From the NCBI GenBank assembly GCA_024643645.1, contig JAHEMN010000002.1, positions 20,175-84,174 of the forward strand: a stretch of DNA of 64,000 bases. Direction: 5' to 3'. Numbering within the stretch: position 1 is the first letter of the stretch; every line of letters starts with the position of its first letter. The position numbers and the translations under genes were made by a program. Shown in pieces: positions 38,171-48,613 of the stretch. This stretch comes from Chitinophagaceae bacterium. GTDB lineage: Bacteria; Bacteroidota; Bacteroidia; Chitinophagales; Chitinophagaceae. The notes under the pieces were generated by a model. The model saw nothing but the letters and a program-made list of their open reading frames with translations. It ran no database searches and was not told the origin of the DNA.

Positions 38171-40105
38171 ATGGAAATCACACCAGGACCGTTATTAAAA
38201 AAGATAAATTCTCCGGAAGACCTGAAAAAACTACCCCGTGAAAAATTACACCAGGTATGTGATGAGTTACGCCAATACATTACCGATGTAGTAAGTGTAC
38301 ATGGAGGTCATTTTGGTGCCAGCCTTGGAGTTGTGGAATTATCAACAGCATTGCATTATGTGTATGATACTCCCTATGACCAATTGGTTTGGGATGTTGG
38401 CCACCAGGCTTATGGCCATAAGATATTGACCGGAAGAAGAGATAATTTCCCTACCAATAGAAAATATAATGGAATAAGTGGCTTTCCGAAAAGAAGCGAA
38501 AGTGAATACGATACATTTGGAGTTGGCCATTCATCTACCTCCATTTCAGCTGCCCTTGGAATGGCAATCGCTGCAAAATATAAAGGGGAAACAGACAGAA
38601 AAGTTATCGCTGTAATTGGTGATGGTGCAATGACTGCCGGTCTGGCTTTTGAAGGCATGAATCATGCAGGTGTAGCAGATGCTGATATGCTCATAGTGTT
38701 GAATGATAATTGCATGGGCATAGATCCTAATGTTGGCGCATTAAAAGAATACCTTACTGATATTACAACATCTCCTACTTACAATAAAGTAAAGGATGAT
38801 GTTTGGAAGTTATTAGGGAAATTGCCTGTAGGAAAAAATTTCAGCCGTGCAATGGCACATAAACTTACCGATGGATTAAAAGGAATGGTAAGCAGTAGTG
38901 CTAATTTATTTGAAGCTTTGAATCTCAGATATTTTGGACCTATTGATGGTCATAATGTGGCAAAATTAGTTGACACTTTAAAGGATCTTCGAAATATACC
39001 CGGACCAAAAATCCTTCATATTATCACAACAAAGGGTAAAGGCTATGCACCGGCTGAAAAAGATCAAACCATATGGCATGCACCGGGATTATTTGATAAG
39101 ATAACCGGAGAAATAAAAAAGAAAGTATATGACCTGCCACAACCTCCCAAGTACCAGGATGTTTTTGGTCATACAATTATAGAATTAGCAGAAAAAAATG
39201 AAAAAATATTTGGTATAACTCCGGCTATGCCTTCCGGCTCCTCATTAAAATTCATGATGGAGAAAATGCCTGACCGTGCCTTTGATGTGGGTATTGCAGA
39301 GCAACATGCCGTTACTGTAAGTGCAGGGATGGCTACGCAGGGATTAAAGGTTTTCTGTAATATTTATTCTTCATTCATGCAGAGAGCTTATGATCAGGTG
39401 GTGCATGATGTAGCAATTCAAAAACTTCCGGTAATATTTTGTTTGGACAGAGCAGGGCTTGTTGGCGATGATGGCCCAACTCATCATGGTTGTTACGACA
39501 TTGCCTATATGCGTTGTATACCAAATATGATTATTAGTGCTCCAATGAATGAGAGTGAATTAAGAAACTTAATGTATACAGCTCAATTGGAATCAACCAA
39601 TATTCCGTTTGTTATCCGTTATCCAAGAGGACAAGGTGTTATGACTGAATGGAGAACTGAAATGAAGGAAATTGAGATCGGTAAAGGCCGTAAAATCAGG
39701 GAAGGAAAAGAAATAGCTATCCTTTCATTTGGCCACCCGGGCAATTTTGCTTCAACTGCAATCCGTGATTTAAAGAATGACGGATTAAATCCGGGTCATT
39801 TTGATATGCGTTTTGCCAAACCTCTAGACGAAGAATTATTACACCATGTTTGCCAGCAGTACAAAAAGATTATTACTGTGGAAGATGGAACAGTAGAAGG
39901 TGGCATAGGAAGTGCTATCCTGGAGTTTATGGCATTGCATGGATATAAAAATGATGTAAAAATTCTTGGCATTCCGGATAGATTGGTAGAACATGGTACA
40001 CCGAAAGAACTGCATAAAGAGTGTGGTTATGATGCGGAAGCCATTGCAAATGCAGTGAGGGAAATGATGAAAGAGAAGATCACTGTCAGTAATATACAGG
40101 TATAG
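38171..40105 (+). CDS. dxs: 1-deoxy-D-xylulose-5-phosphate synthase
   Basis: 644 aa; GHFGASLGVVELSTALHYVYDTPYDQLVWDVGHQAYGHKILTGRR, VIGDGAMTAG, DRAGLVGDDGPTHHG. Confidence 0.96.
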   Translation: MEITPGPLLKKINSPEDLKKLPREKLHQVCDELRQYITDVVSVHGGHFGASLGVVELSTALHYVYDTPYDQLVWDVGHQAYGHKILTGRRDNFPTNRKYNGISGFPKRSESEYDTFGVGHSSTSISAALGMAIAAKYKGETDRKVIAVIGDGAMTAGLAFEGMNHAGVADADMLIVLNDNCMGIDPNVGALKEYLTDITTSPTYNKVKDDVWKLLGKLPVGKNFSRAMAHKLTDGLKGMVSSSANLFEALNLRYFGPIDGHNVAKLVDTLKDLRNIPGPKILHIITTKGKGYAPAEKDQTIWHAPGLFDKITGEIKKKVYDLPQPPKYQDVFGHTIIELAEKNEKIFGITPAMPSGSSLKFMMEKMPDRAFDVGIAEQHAVTVSAGMATQGLKVFCNIYSSFMQRAYDQVVHDVAIQKLPVIFCLDRAGLVGDDGPTHHGCYDIAYMRCIPNMIISAPMNESELRNLMYTAQLESTNIPFVIRYPRGQGVMTEWRTEMKEIEIGKGRKIREGKEIAILSFGHPGNFASTAIRDLKNDGLNPGHFDMRFAKPLDEELLHHVCQQYKKIITVEDGTVEGGIGSAILEFMALHGYKNDVKILGIPDRLVEHGTPKELHKECGYDAEAIANAVREMMKEKITVSNIQV

Positions 40106-40146
40106 AATTATCGGCCATAGAAGACAGCTTTTACTAAATCCATATC

Positions 40147-40743
40147 ATGAAAAGAATTTGTATTCTTATTCTGTTATTTATTTTTTGTAATTCTCTTTTC
40201 GCACAATTAGGTTTGAATGTTGGCTTAAAAGCAGGCCTGAACTATTCAAACCTCACTAATTCAACCGGCATAAATGCAGATCGGTTCACTGGATATTTAA
40301 TAGGTGGATTCATTGCTCCTAAACCAAAAAAGTTTCTGGGTTTCAGATCAGAATTTATTTTATCCAGACAAGGATATAATTACAGAACCAATACCGATTC
40401 AGGTGATGTAACCCTGGATTATATATTACTACCTCAGCTAATCACCTTTAACTTTTCGAAACGAATGCAATTACAAATAGGTGGCCAGGCAGCATTTTTA
40501 TTAAATACGGGAGTTGACAGTACAGGGAATGGAAGTAGCGGTAGCCTTTTTAATTATTTAAACCAGTTCGATTATGGATTTGTGGCCGGGGGTGAAATTG
40601 TTCCCCTTGGTGGTTTTTTTATTGGAGCAAGAACTAATATCAGTATCAGTAGTCTAAGTAAAAAAGGTACTCGTCCAAATTATATACCTGACAGTAAAGC
40701 CAGAAACAATGTAATACAGGCTTATGTAGGTTGGAGATTTTAG
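40147..40743 (+). CDS. Outer membrane beta-barrel protein (PorT-like)
   Basis: 198 aa; signal peptide, GLKAGLNYSNLTNS..., alternating beta pattern, C-terminal aromatic (YVGWRF). Confidence 0.8.
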   Translation: MKRICILILLFIFCNSLFAQLGLNVGLKAGLNYSNLTNSTGINADRFTGYLIGGFIAPKPKKFLGFRSEFILSRQGYNYRTNTDSGDVTLDYILLPQLITFNFSKRMQLQIGGQAAFLLNTGVDSTGNGSSGSLFNYLNQFDYGFVAGGEIVPLGGFFIGARTNISISSLSKKGTRPNYIPDSKARNNVIQAYVGWRF

Positions 40744-40752
40744 ATGCTCCAT

Positions 40753-40790
40753 AAAAAAAGCCGCTTTTTTCAAATGCGGCTTTTTTTATT
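40753..40790. terminator. Bidirectional intrinsic terminator
   Basis: AAAAAAAGCCGC-ttttttcaaat-GCGGCTTTTTTT. Confidence 0.85.
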
Positions 40791-40803
40791 TTTTAATATC
40801 TAT

Positions 40804-41244
40804 TTATTGTGCCGGAGTTATTGCTCTGAAGCTCTTAACTAATTCGGCATGCATTGTAATATCAACAGCCAAAGATTTACTCACCGGACAGTTTGCCTTT
40901 GCATCTGCCGCATATTCTGCAAAAGCTGCTGCTTTACATTTTGGCACCTTTGCTCTTACTTCAAGATGACTTCCGGTAATAACACCACCCTCAAGTGTTA
41001 CTGTGCATTTTGTTTCAATACGATTAGGAGTTAATCCCGCAGCGCCTAAAATAAAACTTAATTTCATTGAATAACATCCTGCATGAGCAGCTGCAATTAA
41101 CTCTTCAGGATTGGTAAATGTGCCATCTTCGAATCGGCTTCTGTAATCATAGGCCTTGTTTTTAATTACGCCGGACTGAGTAAGTAATTTACCAGATCCT
41201 TCTTTACCTGAGCCTTTCCAATTGGCAGTTGCTGTACGTTTCAT
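40804..41244 (-). CDS. OsmC family peroxiredoxin
   Basis: 146 aa; GTFTNPEELIAAAHAGCYSMKLSFIL ... NCPVSKSL. Confidence 0.9.
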   Translation of the reverse strand: MKRTATANWKGSGKEGSGKLLTQSGVIKNKAYDYRSRFEDGTFTNPEELIAAAHAGCYSMKLSFILGAAGLTPNRIETKCTVTLEGGVITGSHLEVRAKVPKCKAAAFAEYAADAKANCPVSKSLAVDITMHAELVKSFRAITPAQ

Positions 41245-41259
41245 AATGTAATTTTTAAA

Positions 41260-42048
41260 TTAAGGTAGTTGGTTTATATCCTCCAGATCCGCAAGGCGGT
41301 TTTCTGGTTCATTGTACTCTATTATAAAGTTATTCTTTCCTTCACCAATAATAATATTTAAAAACTTTTGCTGCACTAATTCAAGCAATGACAAGAAAAG
41401 AAAAATTGCATGTACTCTGTTTTCACATTGATCAAATATTTTTTCGAACGATAATGTTTTTTGGGCCTGCGCAAGGCTTAACATCTTGCTACGGCTCGAT
41501 TCCATTGTATAATTATACTGAACAACTGTATGAACGGGTTTGTTGAGACGGTCACTATACTTCTGCATTGCTTTTTCGAAGGCCCGCATCAGTTTAAACA
41601 AAGTAATATTCTGAATCTCTGTTCCTTCACTATCTTCTTCACCAATATGAGATAATTCTTTTTGTATGTTACCCCGCTTAACGCTTAACATACGTAATGC
41701 TTCCATTTCTGCCATTTGTGCAGAAGCTTCTTTGAACCTCTTATACTCCAGTATTTTATTCACTAATTCTTCTCTTGGATCAATCTCATTTCCCTGTGCA
41801 TCTAATTCTTTTCGAGGTAAAAGCATTTTTGCTTTAATTCTCATAAGTGTAGAAATAAATAAAATAAACTCACTACTGAGTTCAATATTTAATTCTTCGC
41901 TTTTATGTATGTAATCCAGAAAATCATTTATGATACCGGTAATTGGAATATTGTAAATATCCAATTCATCTCTTTCAATAAAGAATAACAATAGGTCAAA
42001 GGGACCTTCAAATTGAGGGAGTTTTATCTGATAGGTTGTCGGCTGCAC
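41260..42048 (-). CDS. scpA: Segregation and condensation protein A
   Basis: 262 aa; YQIKLPQFEGPFDLLLFFIERDELDIYNIPITGIINDFLDYI. Confidence 0.92.
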   Translation of the reverse strand: MQPTTYQIKLPQFEGPFDLLLFFIERDELDIYNIPITGIINDFLDYIHKSEELNIELSSEFILFISTLMRIKAKMLLPRKELDAQGNEIDPREELVNKILEYKRFKEASAQMAEMEALRMLSVKRGNIQKELSHIGEEDSEGTEIQNITLFKLMRAFEKAMQKYSDRLNKPVHTVVQYNYTMESSRSKMLSLAQAQKTLSFEKIFDQCENRVHAIFLFLSLLELVQQKFLNIIIGEGKNNFIIEYNEPENRLADLEDINQLP

Positions 42049-42069
42049 TTTTTAATATATTAAAGAAAA

Positions 42070-42098
42070 ATAAAGTCCTGCTATATACAGGACTTTAC
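42070..42098 (-). terminator. Intrinsic terminator after mscL
   Basis: AAAGTCCTG-loop-CAGGACTTT with T-rich tail on minus strand (TATTTTTCTTT). Confidence 0.7.
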
Positions 42099-42144
42099 AA
42101 AAATAAGGGAAATTGCTTTTTAGGATGATTCCTAAATTACCTTA

Positions 42145-42549
42145 TTATTTTTTCAAAGAATCTCTTATTTCCATCAATAATGCATCTGTTGAAGATGGAC
42201 CAGCAGGAGCCGCTTCTTCTTTTTTCTTCATAGCATTTATTGACTTGATCACCATGAACATAACAAAAGCTACAATGATGAAGTTAATCACTTGTGTTAA
42301 GAAATCACCCCATTTAACCGCTACAGCTTCTGTTACAACTTGCCCGGTAGCATCCATAACGGCTTCTTTTATTACATACATGTTTTTACTTAAGTCTGCC
42401 CCCCCAATTAGTCCAATTAGAGGAGAAACAATACCCTCGGTAAAGGCAGTAATTACCTTTCCAAATGCTGCTCCCATAACAAAGGCAACAGCAATGTCAA
42501 CCAGACTGCCTTTCATGGCAAAGTCTTTGAATTCTTTCATCATTCCCAT
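42145..42549 (-). CDS. mscL: Large-conductance mechanosensitive channel
   Basis: 134 aa; MKEFKDFAMKGSLVDIAVAFVMGAAFGKVITAFTEGIVSPLIGL. Confidence 0.95.
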   Translation of the reverse strand: MGMMKEFKDFAMKGSLVDIAVAFVMGAAFGKVITAFTEGIVSPLIGLIGGADLSKNMYVIKEAVMDATGQVVTEAVAVKWGDFLTQVINFIIVAFVMFMVIKSINAMKKKEEAAPAGPSSTDALLMEIRDSLKK

Positions 42550-42662
42550 AAAATTAAATTTTGGTGTGAGTAAATTATAAAGAGCTAATATATTGTTTAT
42601 TTAACCATTTGTAAAAATTCATGGGAAGACTAAAGCAAAATGTCAATTACCCAAATGATCGT

Positions 42663-43409
42663 TTATTTCTTTAACCCCGGAAATTTCATATCAAGACTTT
42701 TCAACAAATCACTTAACTGTTTAGCAATCAGATATTCTTTGTACCAGTTTTGATCAGCCGGTACAATGGTCCACACTGGGTTGTTGCATTTATTAAAGCA
42801 ATCTTCATACATCTCCATATAAATATCCCAAAGTTTGGCTTCTGCAAAATCAGCCTCATTATACTTCCACATTTTAGCCGGATTCTTAATTCTTTCTTTT
42901 AACCTTTCCTGTTGTTCCTCCGGCGAAATATGCAGGTAAAATTTTAGTATATGACAATTATTATGGGTAATTAAAAGTTTTTCAAAATCATTGATAGCAT
43001 CAATTCTCTTTTTTGCAGTAGCATCATCGCACCACTTGTGTACCCTTGTAATCAAAATATCTTCATAATGCGACCTGTTAAAGATCTGTATCATTCCCTT
43101 AGGCGGTGTATGCCGATGTATTCTCCATAGAAAATCATGCGATAACTCTTCAGCTGTCGGAGCTTTATAGGATTGAACATTTACCCCCTGCGGATTCATA
43201 TTGCCCATTACATTTCTGATAACACCATCCTTTCCGCTGGCATCCATTCCTTGTATAACAATCAGTATAGAATGTTTACCCTCTGCATATAAAAGATTCT
43301 GTAAATCATCTAATTCATTAATGATTGCTTCTGTTTTTTCTTTTGTATCCAGCTTGTCAAATTCCTTTGGAGCTTTTGTAGATATTTCACTCAATTTGAT
43401 CTTTCCCAT
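42663..43409 (-). CDS. Polyphosphate kinase 2 family protein
   Basis: 248 aa; IVIQGMDASGKDGVIRNVMGNMNPQGVNVQSYKAPTAEEL, FNRSHYEDILITRVH. Confidence 0.92.
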   Translation of the reverse strand: MGKIKLSEISTKAPKEFDKLDTKEKTEAIINELDDLQNLLYAEGKHSILIVIQGMDASGKDGVIRNVMGNMNPQGVNVQSYKAPTAEELSHDFLWRIHRHTPPKGMIQIFNRSHYEDILITRVHKWCDDATAKKRIDAINDFEKLLITHNNCHILKFYLHISPEEQQERLKERIKNPAKMWKYNEADFAEAKLWDIYMEMYEDCFNKCNNPVWTIVPADQNWYKEYLIAKQLSDLLKSLDMKFPGLKK

Positions 43410-43520
43410 AATATTTATTTGAATAATAGTATTGCAATATACTGTTTCGAAAATTCTAAATATTTACTCCGCCAATAATTACTTAAAATCAATGTAATTA
43501 ATGACATTTGCACCCATTAT

Positions 43521-44438
43521 ATGAGTAACAAATTTGCAAGCTGGTCTATTTTTATCATTCTTTGTATAATATGGGGCAGTTCGTTTAAACTTATGCAAGA
43601 CAGTCAGCAAGGACTTTCTGCAATCCAGATTGCTGCTGTTAGAATTTTTTCCGCAGGATTTGTTTTTATCCCATTTGCTTTTTTTCATTTCAAAAAAATT
43701 CCAAAAAATAAATTAGGCCTGGTAATTCTCAGTGCTATTGTAGGCAATTTATTACCGGCATTTCTTTTTGCTGAAGCTATTACACGACTGGATAGTTCAC
43801 TTGCCGGGATCTTAAATTCATTGACACCAATTTGTGTTGTTATTATTGGTATTTTCTTTTTTAAGGATCATATAAAATCTCAAAAGATATGGGGCGTTAT
43901 TACTGGTTTTGTCGGCCTCGTTTTATTAACTATCATTCCGATGATGATTGATCATGAAAGTATAAGCCTACATAATTTCGGTTATACATTATTAATCCTT
44001 ACCGCTACTTTTCTTTATGGTATAAATGTAAATATGGTTGGTCATTATTTAAAAGGACTAAATCCGGTTCATATTGCTACAGTATCTCTGGCTGTTATGA
44101 CAATACCTACCGGAATCATATTATGGCAGCAAGATTTTCTTCATCTCAATTTCAGAAGTATTGCTGTTCAATATTCAATCTGGGCATCAATTGGACTTGG
44201 AGTGGCAGGAAGTGCTATAGCAACTGCTTTGTTTTATATTTTAGTAAAAAAAGCAGGTATTCTATTTGCTTCATTGGTTACATATGGAATACCTTTTATT
44301 GCTCTTTTCTGGGGCTTTATGGATGGAGAAAAAATAACCTGGGTAGAATGGCTTTGCCTAAGCATTATCTTGTTTGGAGTATATCTTGCTAATCTTCCGG
44401 ATAAAAAAAAGGCAACACCTGTTGATGTTGCCGTATAA
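43521..44438 (+). CDS. EamA/DMT family transporter
   Basis: 305 aa; ten hydrophobic segments, CIIWGSSF, duplicated EamA pattern. Confidence 0.88.
   Translation: MSNKFASWSIFIILCIIWGSSFKLMQDSQQGLSAIQIAAVRIFSAGFVFIPFAFFHFKKIPKNKLGLVILSAIVGNLLPAFLFAEAITRLDSSLAGILNSLTPICVVIIGIFFFKDHIKSQKIWGVITGFVGLVLLTIIPMMIDHESISLHNFGYTLLILTATFLYGINVNMVGHYLKGLNPVHIATVSLAVMTIPTGIILWQQDFLHLNFRSIAVQYSIWASIGLGVAGSAIATALFYILVKKAGILFASLVTYGIPFIALFWGFMDGEKITWVEWLCLSIILFGVYLANLPDKKKATPVDVAV
44403..44432 (-). terminator. Intrinsic terminator for frr, located inside the 3' end of the convergent EamA gene
   Basis: Minus strand GGCAACA-TCAACAGG-TGTTGCC-TTTTTTTT. Confidence 0.75.
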
Positions 44439-44454
44439 TTAAGATTGTGTAATG

Positions 44455-45018
44455 TTAAACTGACATTATCTCTTTTTCCTTTGCTTCGAGATGTTTTTCA
44501 ACTTCACCTGTATATTTATCGGTAGCAGTCTGTACTTCAGCTTCTGCATCCTTTGCAGCATCTTCACTTAATCCACCCTTTTCAAGCTTTTTAATATGTT
44601 CAATTGCATCTCGGCGGATATTACGAATAGCCACTTTTGAATGTTCTCCTTCTCCTTGGCATTTTTTCACCAACTCTTTTCTTCGTTCTTCAGTTAGCGG
44701 AGGTAAAGATAGCCTGATAATAGCTCCATCATTTTGAGGAGTTACACCAATATTAGCTGCAATTATTGACCTTTCAATCGGTTGAAGCATATTCTTTTCC
44801 CATGGTTGAATAGTTAACGTACGGGCATCCATTACGCTTACATTAGCCACCTGGTTTATAGGTGTTGGAGATCCATAATAATCAACAACCAAACTATCCA
44901 ACATTTGTGGGTTTGCTTTTCCGGCTCTTATTTTAACCAGTTCAGCCTCCAGATGATTAATTGCTTTTTTCATATGATCATCTGCAACTTCAATAATAGA
45001 AGATATATCTTCTGACAT
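44455..45018 (-). CDS. frr: Ribosome recycling factor
   Basis: 187 aa; IRAGKANPQMLDSLVVDYYGSPTPINQVANVSVMDARTLTIQPWE. Confidence 0.96.
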   Translation of the reverse strand: MSEDISSIIEVADDHMKKAINHLEAELVKIRAGKANPQMLDSLVVDYYGSPTPINQVANVSVMDARTLTIQPWEKNMLQPIERSIIAANIGVTPQNDGAIIRLSLPPLTEERRKELVKKCQGEGEHSKVAIRNIRRDAIEHIKKLEKGGLSEDAAKDAEAEVQTATDKYTGEVEKHLEAKEKEIMSV

Positions 45019-45064
45019 AAATATTTAATTTAAATTATAACCCAGGAAAAATCCTGAAGAATAG

Positions 45065-45072
45065 CAAATTTA
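45065..45072 (-). promoter_or_regulatory. -7 element TAAATTTG upstream of frr
   Basis: CAAATTTA on + strand; TTTC 19 nt further upstream on minus strand. Confidence 0.4.
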
Positions 45073-45139
45073 ATAAAAGTGAATTATCTCTGAAATGATT
45101 TAAAGATATTCTAACAATAAAATTTAAAAAAGGAGATTC

Positions 45140-46276
45140 TTAATTTTTATCTACAAGTTGATTTATCTCGTTAGTAAGTGTTACAACTTTTGAAGCTTTT
45201 TTGAGTGCCGTTTTACCATTTAAGTCCTTTGCAACAACCATTTTTCGACGATTCTTATTATAATAAAGTAATGCGATACCACTAAAGGCAATAGTCAACA
45301 AAATTAAAAGTAGAAAATTAGGGCCTAAGAATCTGCCAAACCATGCTATTGCAATAAAAGAAATATTTATGATTACACAGGCAAAAGTTACTGCTGCATG
45401 GCTTAAACCATTATCTAATAATAAATGATGAACATGATTTCTGTCTGGTGTAAATGGAGATCGTCCGTTTATAATTCTTATACTGAAAACTCTTAAAGTA
45501 TCCAATAATGGAACAATAAGGATAGAGAATCCTACTGCTACTGCAGCAGGAACCTGAATTGCTACAAAAGGTGTGTCAGCAACGTTAATGAATTTAATAA
45601 CCAGAATAGCATTAACCAGTCCAATCAGAAGTGATCCTGAGTCACCCATGAATATTTTTGCCGGGTGATGATTAAAAATGATAAATGCTACTAGTGATCC
45701 AGCCAATGCATAAGCTAATAATGCATATGCCTGGTATTCAATCGCAAAGAAATAACTGCCAAATACGATCATCGACAGCAATCCAAGGCTTGTTGCAAGA
45801 CCATCCACACCATCAATAAGATTGAATGAATTGATTACTACAATAATTGTCAGGTATGACAATGCAAGACTAAAACCTTCGGGCAATAGCTCAAAACCCA
45901 TAAACCCATGCATACTATCTAGTCGAATTCCGCCAAGGTGAATAAGAATAGATGCGGCTATTATTTGACCGATAAATTTCTTAGTAGCAGAAAGAATCAG
46001 AATATCATCTTTCAACCCCACAAAAAATACAACTAAAGTAGCTGCAAAAAAATATTGAAACTCAGGATTGAGATATACCTGAATTGAAAGTAATGCTGCT
46101 AATAAAAACCCGCCAAAAATGCCAATTCCACCTAAAGAAGCAATTAACCTGGTATGCACTTTTCTTTCATCCGGAATATCATATAGCTTTTTCTGCTCAG
46201 CAATCTGAATCACAATTGGAATTGCAAGAAATGTTATAATGAAGGAAACAGAAGCAGTTAATAAAATATCTAACAT
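45140..46276 (-). CDS. MraY/WecA-like undecaprenyl-phosphate glycosyl-1-phosphate transferase
   Basis: 378 aa polytopic; DDILILSATKKFIGQIIAA, NSFNLIDGVDGLA, FMGDSGSLLIGL, DRNHVHHLLLD. Confidence 0.92.
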   Translation of the reverse strand: MLDILLTASVSFIITFLAIPIVIQIAEQKKLYDIPDERKVHTRLIASLGGIGIFGGFLLAALLSIQVYLNPEFQYFFAATLVVFFVGLKDDILILSATKKFIGQIIAASILIHLGGIRLDSMHGFMGFELLPEGFSLALSYLTIIVVINSFNLIDGVDGLATSLGLLSMIVFGSYFFAIEYQAYALLAYALAGSLVAFIIFNHHPAKIFMGDSGSLLIGLVNAILVIKFINVADTPFVAIQVPAAVAVGFSILIVPLLDTLRVFSIRIINGRSPFTPDRNHVHHLLLDNGLSHAAVTFACVIINISFIAIAWFGRFLGPNFLLLILLTIAFSGIALLYYNKNRRKMVVAKDLNGKTALKKASKVVTLTNEINQLVDKN

Positions 46277-46509
46277 CTAAGCAGTCTTTAAAATTTGTGC
46301 AAATTTAACTTAAATCGAACTAAAATCATAAAAATCAATCATTAATTACGTTATAACGAATTAATTTTCAGTTAACAAAAGGAATATTTGACTTTTTGAA
46401 CAGTTTGGTTAATCCAGATGGATTTTTTATAAAAAAAGTATGCACTTTTGCAGCGCTTCGAAGGTTTGAATTAACAATATACAAAAAGTTTAATAAGAAA
46501 ATAAATATC

Positions 46510-47343
46510 ATGGCAGAATTAAAGGAAATAGCTTCACAAATCAGAAGGGATATTGTAAGAATGGTACATGGTTGCAGTAGCGGTCACCCCGGCGGTTCAT
46601 TAGGTTGTACAGATTTTCTTACTGCCTTGTATTTCAAGATCATGAAACACAATCCATCCTTCAATATGGATGCGACAAATGAAGATGTTTTCTTTTTGTC
46701 AAACGGACATATTTCACCATTATTTTACTCAACCCTTGCCCGATCAGGCTATTTTGATATAAAAGAGCTGGCAACATTCAGAAAAATAAATTCACGGTTA
46801 CAAGGTCATCCTGCAACTCATGAACACTTACCAGGTGTTCGGATTGCTTCAGGATCTTTAGGTCAGGGAATGAGTGTTGCCATTGGTGCCGCATTAACAA
46901 AAAAACTGAATGGTGAAAAAAATCTTGTATTCTCATTACATGGTGATGGAGAATTGGATGAAGGCCAGATGTGGGAAGCCATAATGTTTGCTGCACATCA
47001 TAAAGTTGATAATTTAATTTCTACTGTTGATTGGAATGGTCAACAAATTGATGGCCCTACTGATAAAGTAATGGGACTTGGAAATATCAGGGAAAAATTT
47101 GATGCATTTGGCTGGACAACACTGGAAATGAATGGCAATGATATGGATGAAGTAGTTGCAACATTAGATAAAGCCAAAACACTAACTGGCAATGGTAAAC
47201 CTATCGGCATTATGATGCATACTTCTATGGGTAAAGGCGTTGATTTTATGGAAGGCACTCATGAATGGCATGGCATAGCGCCGAATGATGAGCAATTGGC
47301 AAAAGCGTTAGCCCAATTGCCAGAAACACTTGGAGATTATTAA
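46510..47343 (+). CDS. Transketolase, N-terminal (TPP-binding) subunit
   Basis: MAELKEIASQIRRDIVRMVHGCSSGHPGGSLGCTDFLTALYF...GDGELDEGQMWEAIMFAAHHKVDNLISTVDWNGQQIDG; ends at ~278 aa. ORF-track start 46396 adds upstream sequence. Confidence 0.93.
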   Translation: MAELKEIASQIRRDIVRMVHGCSSGHPGGSLGCTDFLTALYFKIMKHNPSFNMDATNEDVFFLSNGHISPLFYSTLARSGYFDIKELATFRKINSRLQGHPATHEHLPGVRIASGSLGQGMSVAIGAALTKKLNGEKNLVFSLHGDGELDEGQMWEAIMFAAHHKVDNLISTVDWNGQQIDGPTDKVMGLGNIREKFDAFGWTTLEMNGNDMDEVVATLDKAKTLTGNGKPIGIMMHTSMGKGVDFMEGTHEWHGIAPNDEQLAKALAQLPETLGDY

Positions 47344-47364
47344 TCCATTAAAGATCGCAAAGAA

Positions 47365-48588
47365 TTATTCGCTTCGTAATGAAAACTCTTGTGCTGCCGC
47401 TTTTCTTGAAGGTAGCCATGAAGCAATTAATGCAATCACAAATACTGTTGCGCCAACTAATAAGAAATCCATCAACCTGAGTTTTACCGGAAAATAATCT
47501 ATTAAAAAAGATCCGCCTGCCAGAGGTATCAAGTGGTATTGTATTTGCAAAAAGGCAATTAATAAAGCCAGCAACATTCCTACTCCACAGCCGATTATTG
47601 CTAATAACATACCCTCACTTAAAAATATCTTCTGAATAAAATTTCTATTTCCTCCTAATGCATGAAGCACACTAATATCTTTTTGTTTTTCAAGTACAAG
47701 CATTGTTAATGCCCCTATCATGTTGAAAGCTGCAACTACCAATATCAGGCAAAGAACTCCATAAATAACCCAGCGTTCAGCATTCATGATAGAATATAAA
47801 CTTCTATTTTGCTCATATTTATTTTGTACAAGGTATTTATCACCAAATAATTTCTTTATTTGATTTTTTATTACATCTGCTTGCGCAGGATCTTTTAAAG
47901 TAATTTCCAAAAAACTGTAATCATCAGGAGCTATTTTTATAGAACGCTTTACAAAATCAATATTTGTAATTCCGTATTTGTTATCAAAATCTTGTTGAAT
48001 TCGAAATGACGCTGATGACCTTATTGTATCATTACTGATATCTTCCAGCATATTGATCTGTTCAGTATTACTTTTCCTTGGCAGGTAAATCTTTAAAGGT
48101 GTACTAAACTGATCAGCATAAATCTGCAAAGCACCTTCAACACCAGCACCCAATATCAATTTTGGTTCATCAGCAGTACCAATATCATATTCACCGCTTA
48201 GTATATTATCTGCAACTCCGGTTATGTAACGATAATTTTCATCAACACCTTTCAAATAGACTACTGACTGATATTCTCCGTTTTGAACCAGTGCTTTTTC
48301 TTCCACTGATAAGGAATAATTCTTTATTCCATTTAATCCTTTCAATTTTTGAAGCTGCTCTTGAGTAATGGTCATTATCTTACCTGAAACAGGAGATACA
48401 CGGATATCTGTATAAAATGAAGAGTATAATGATTTCACCAACCCTTCGAATCCATTAAAAACACTTAACACCAGAATTAATGCGGTAGTACCGATTATTA
48501 TTGCAGAAATGCTTACCCAGGCAATTATATTTATTGCATTGGTTGATTTCTTTGCTTTAAAATATCTCCAGGCAAATAGGAAATGCAA
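47365..48588 (-). CDS. FtsX-like/LolC-LolE-type ABC transporter permease
   Basis: 407 aa; AWVSISAIIIGTTALILVLSVFNGFEGLVKSLYSSF; C-terminal three TM segments. Confidence 0.9.
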   Translation of the reverse strand: MHFLFAWRYFKAKKSTNAINIIAWVSISAIIIGTTALILVLSVFNGFEGLVKSLYSSFYTDIRVSPVSGKIMTITQEQLQKLKGLNGIKNYSLSVEEKALVQNGEYQSVVYLKGVDENYRYITGVADNILSGEYDIGTADEPKLILGAGVEGALQIYADQFSTPLKIYLPRKSNTEQINMLEDISNDTIRSSASFRIQQDFDNKYGITNIDFVKRSIKIAPDDYSFLEITLKDPAQADVIKNQIKKLFGDKYLVQNKYEQNRSLYSIMNAERWVIYGVLCLILVVAAFNMIGALTMLVLEKQKDISVLHALGGNRNFIQKIFLSEGMLLAIIGCGVGMLLALLIAFLQIQYHLIPLAGGSFLIDYFPVKLRLMDFLLVGATVFVIALIASWLPSRKAAAQEFSLRSE

Positions 48589-48613
48589 GTTGTACGTTTA
48601 AGTTTGATTAATA

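Noticed and set aside
42113-42580. 155-aa + strand ORF overlapping mscL
   Set aside because: Antisense to mscL, which is unambiguous.
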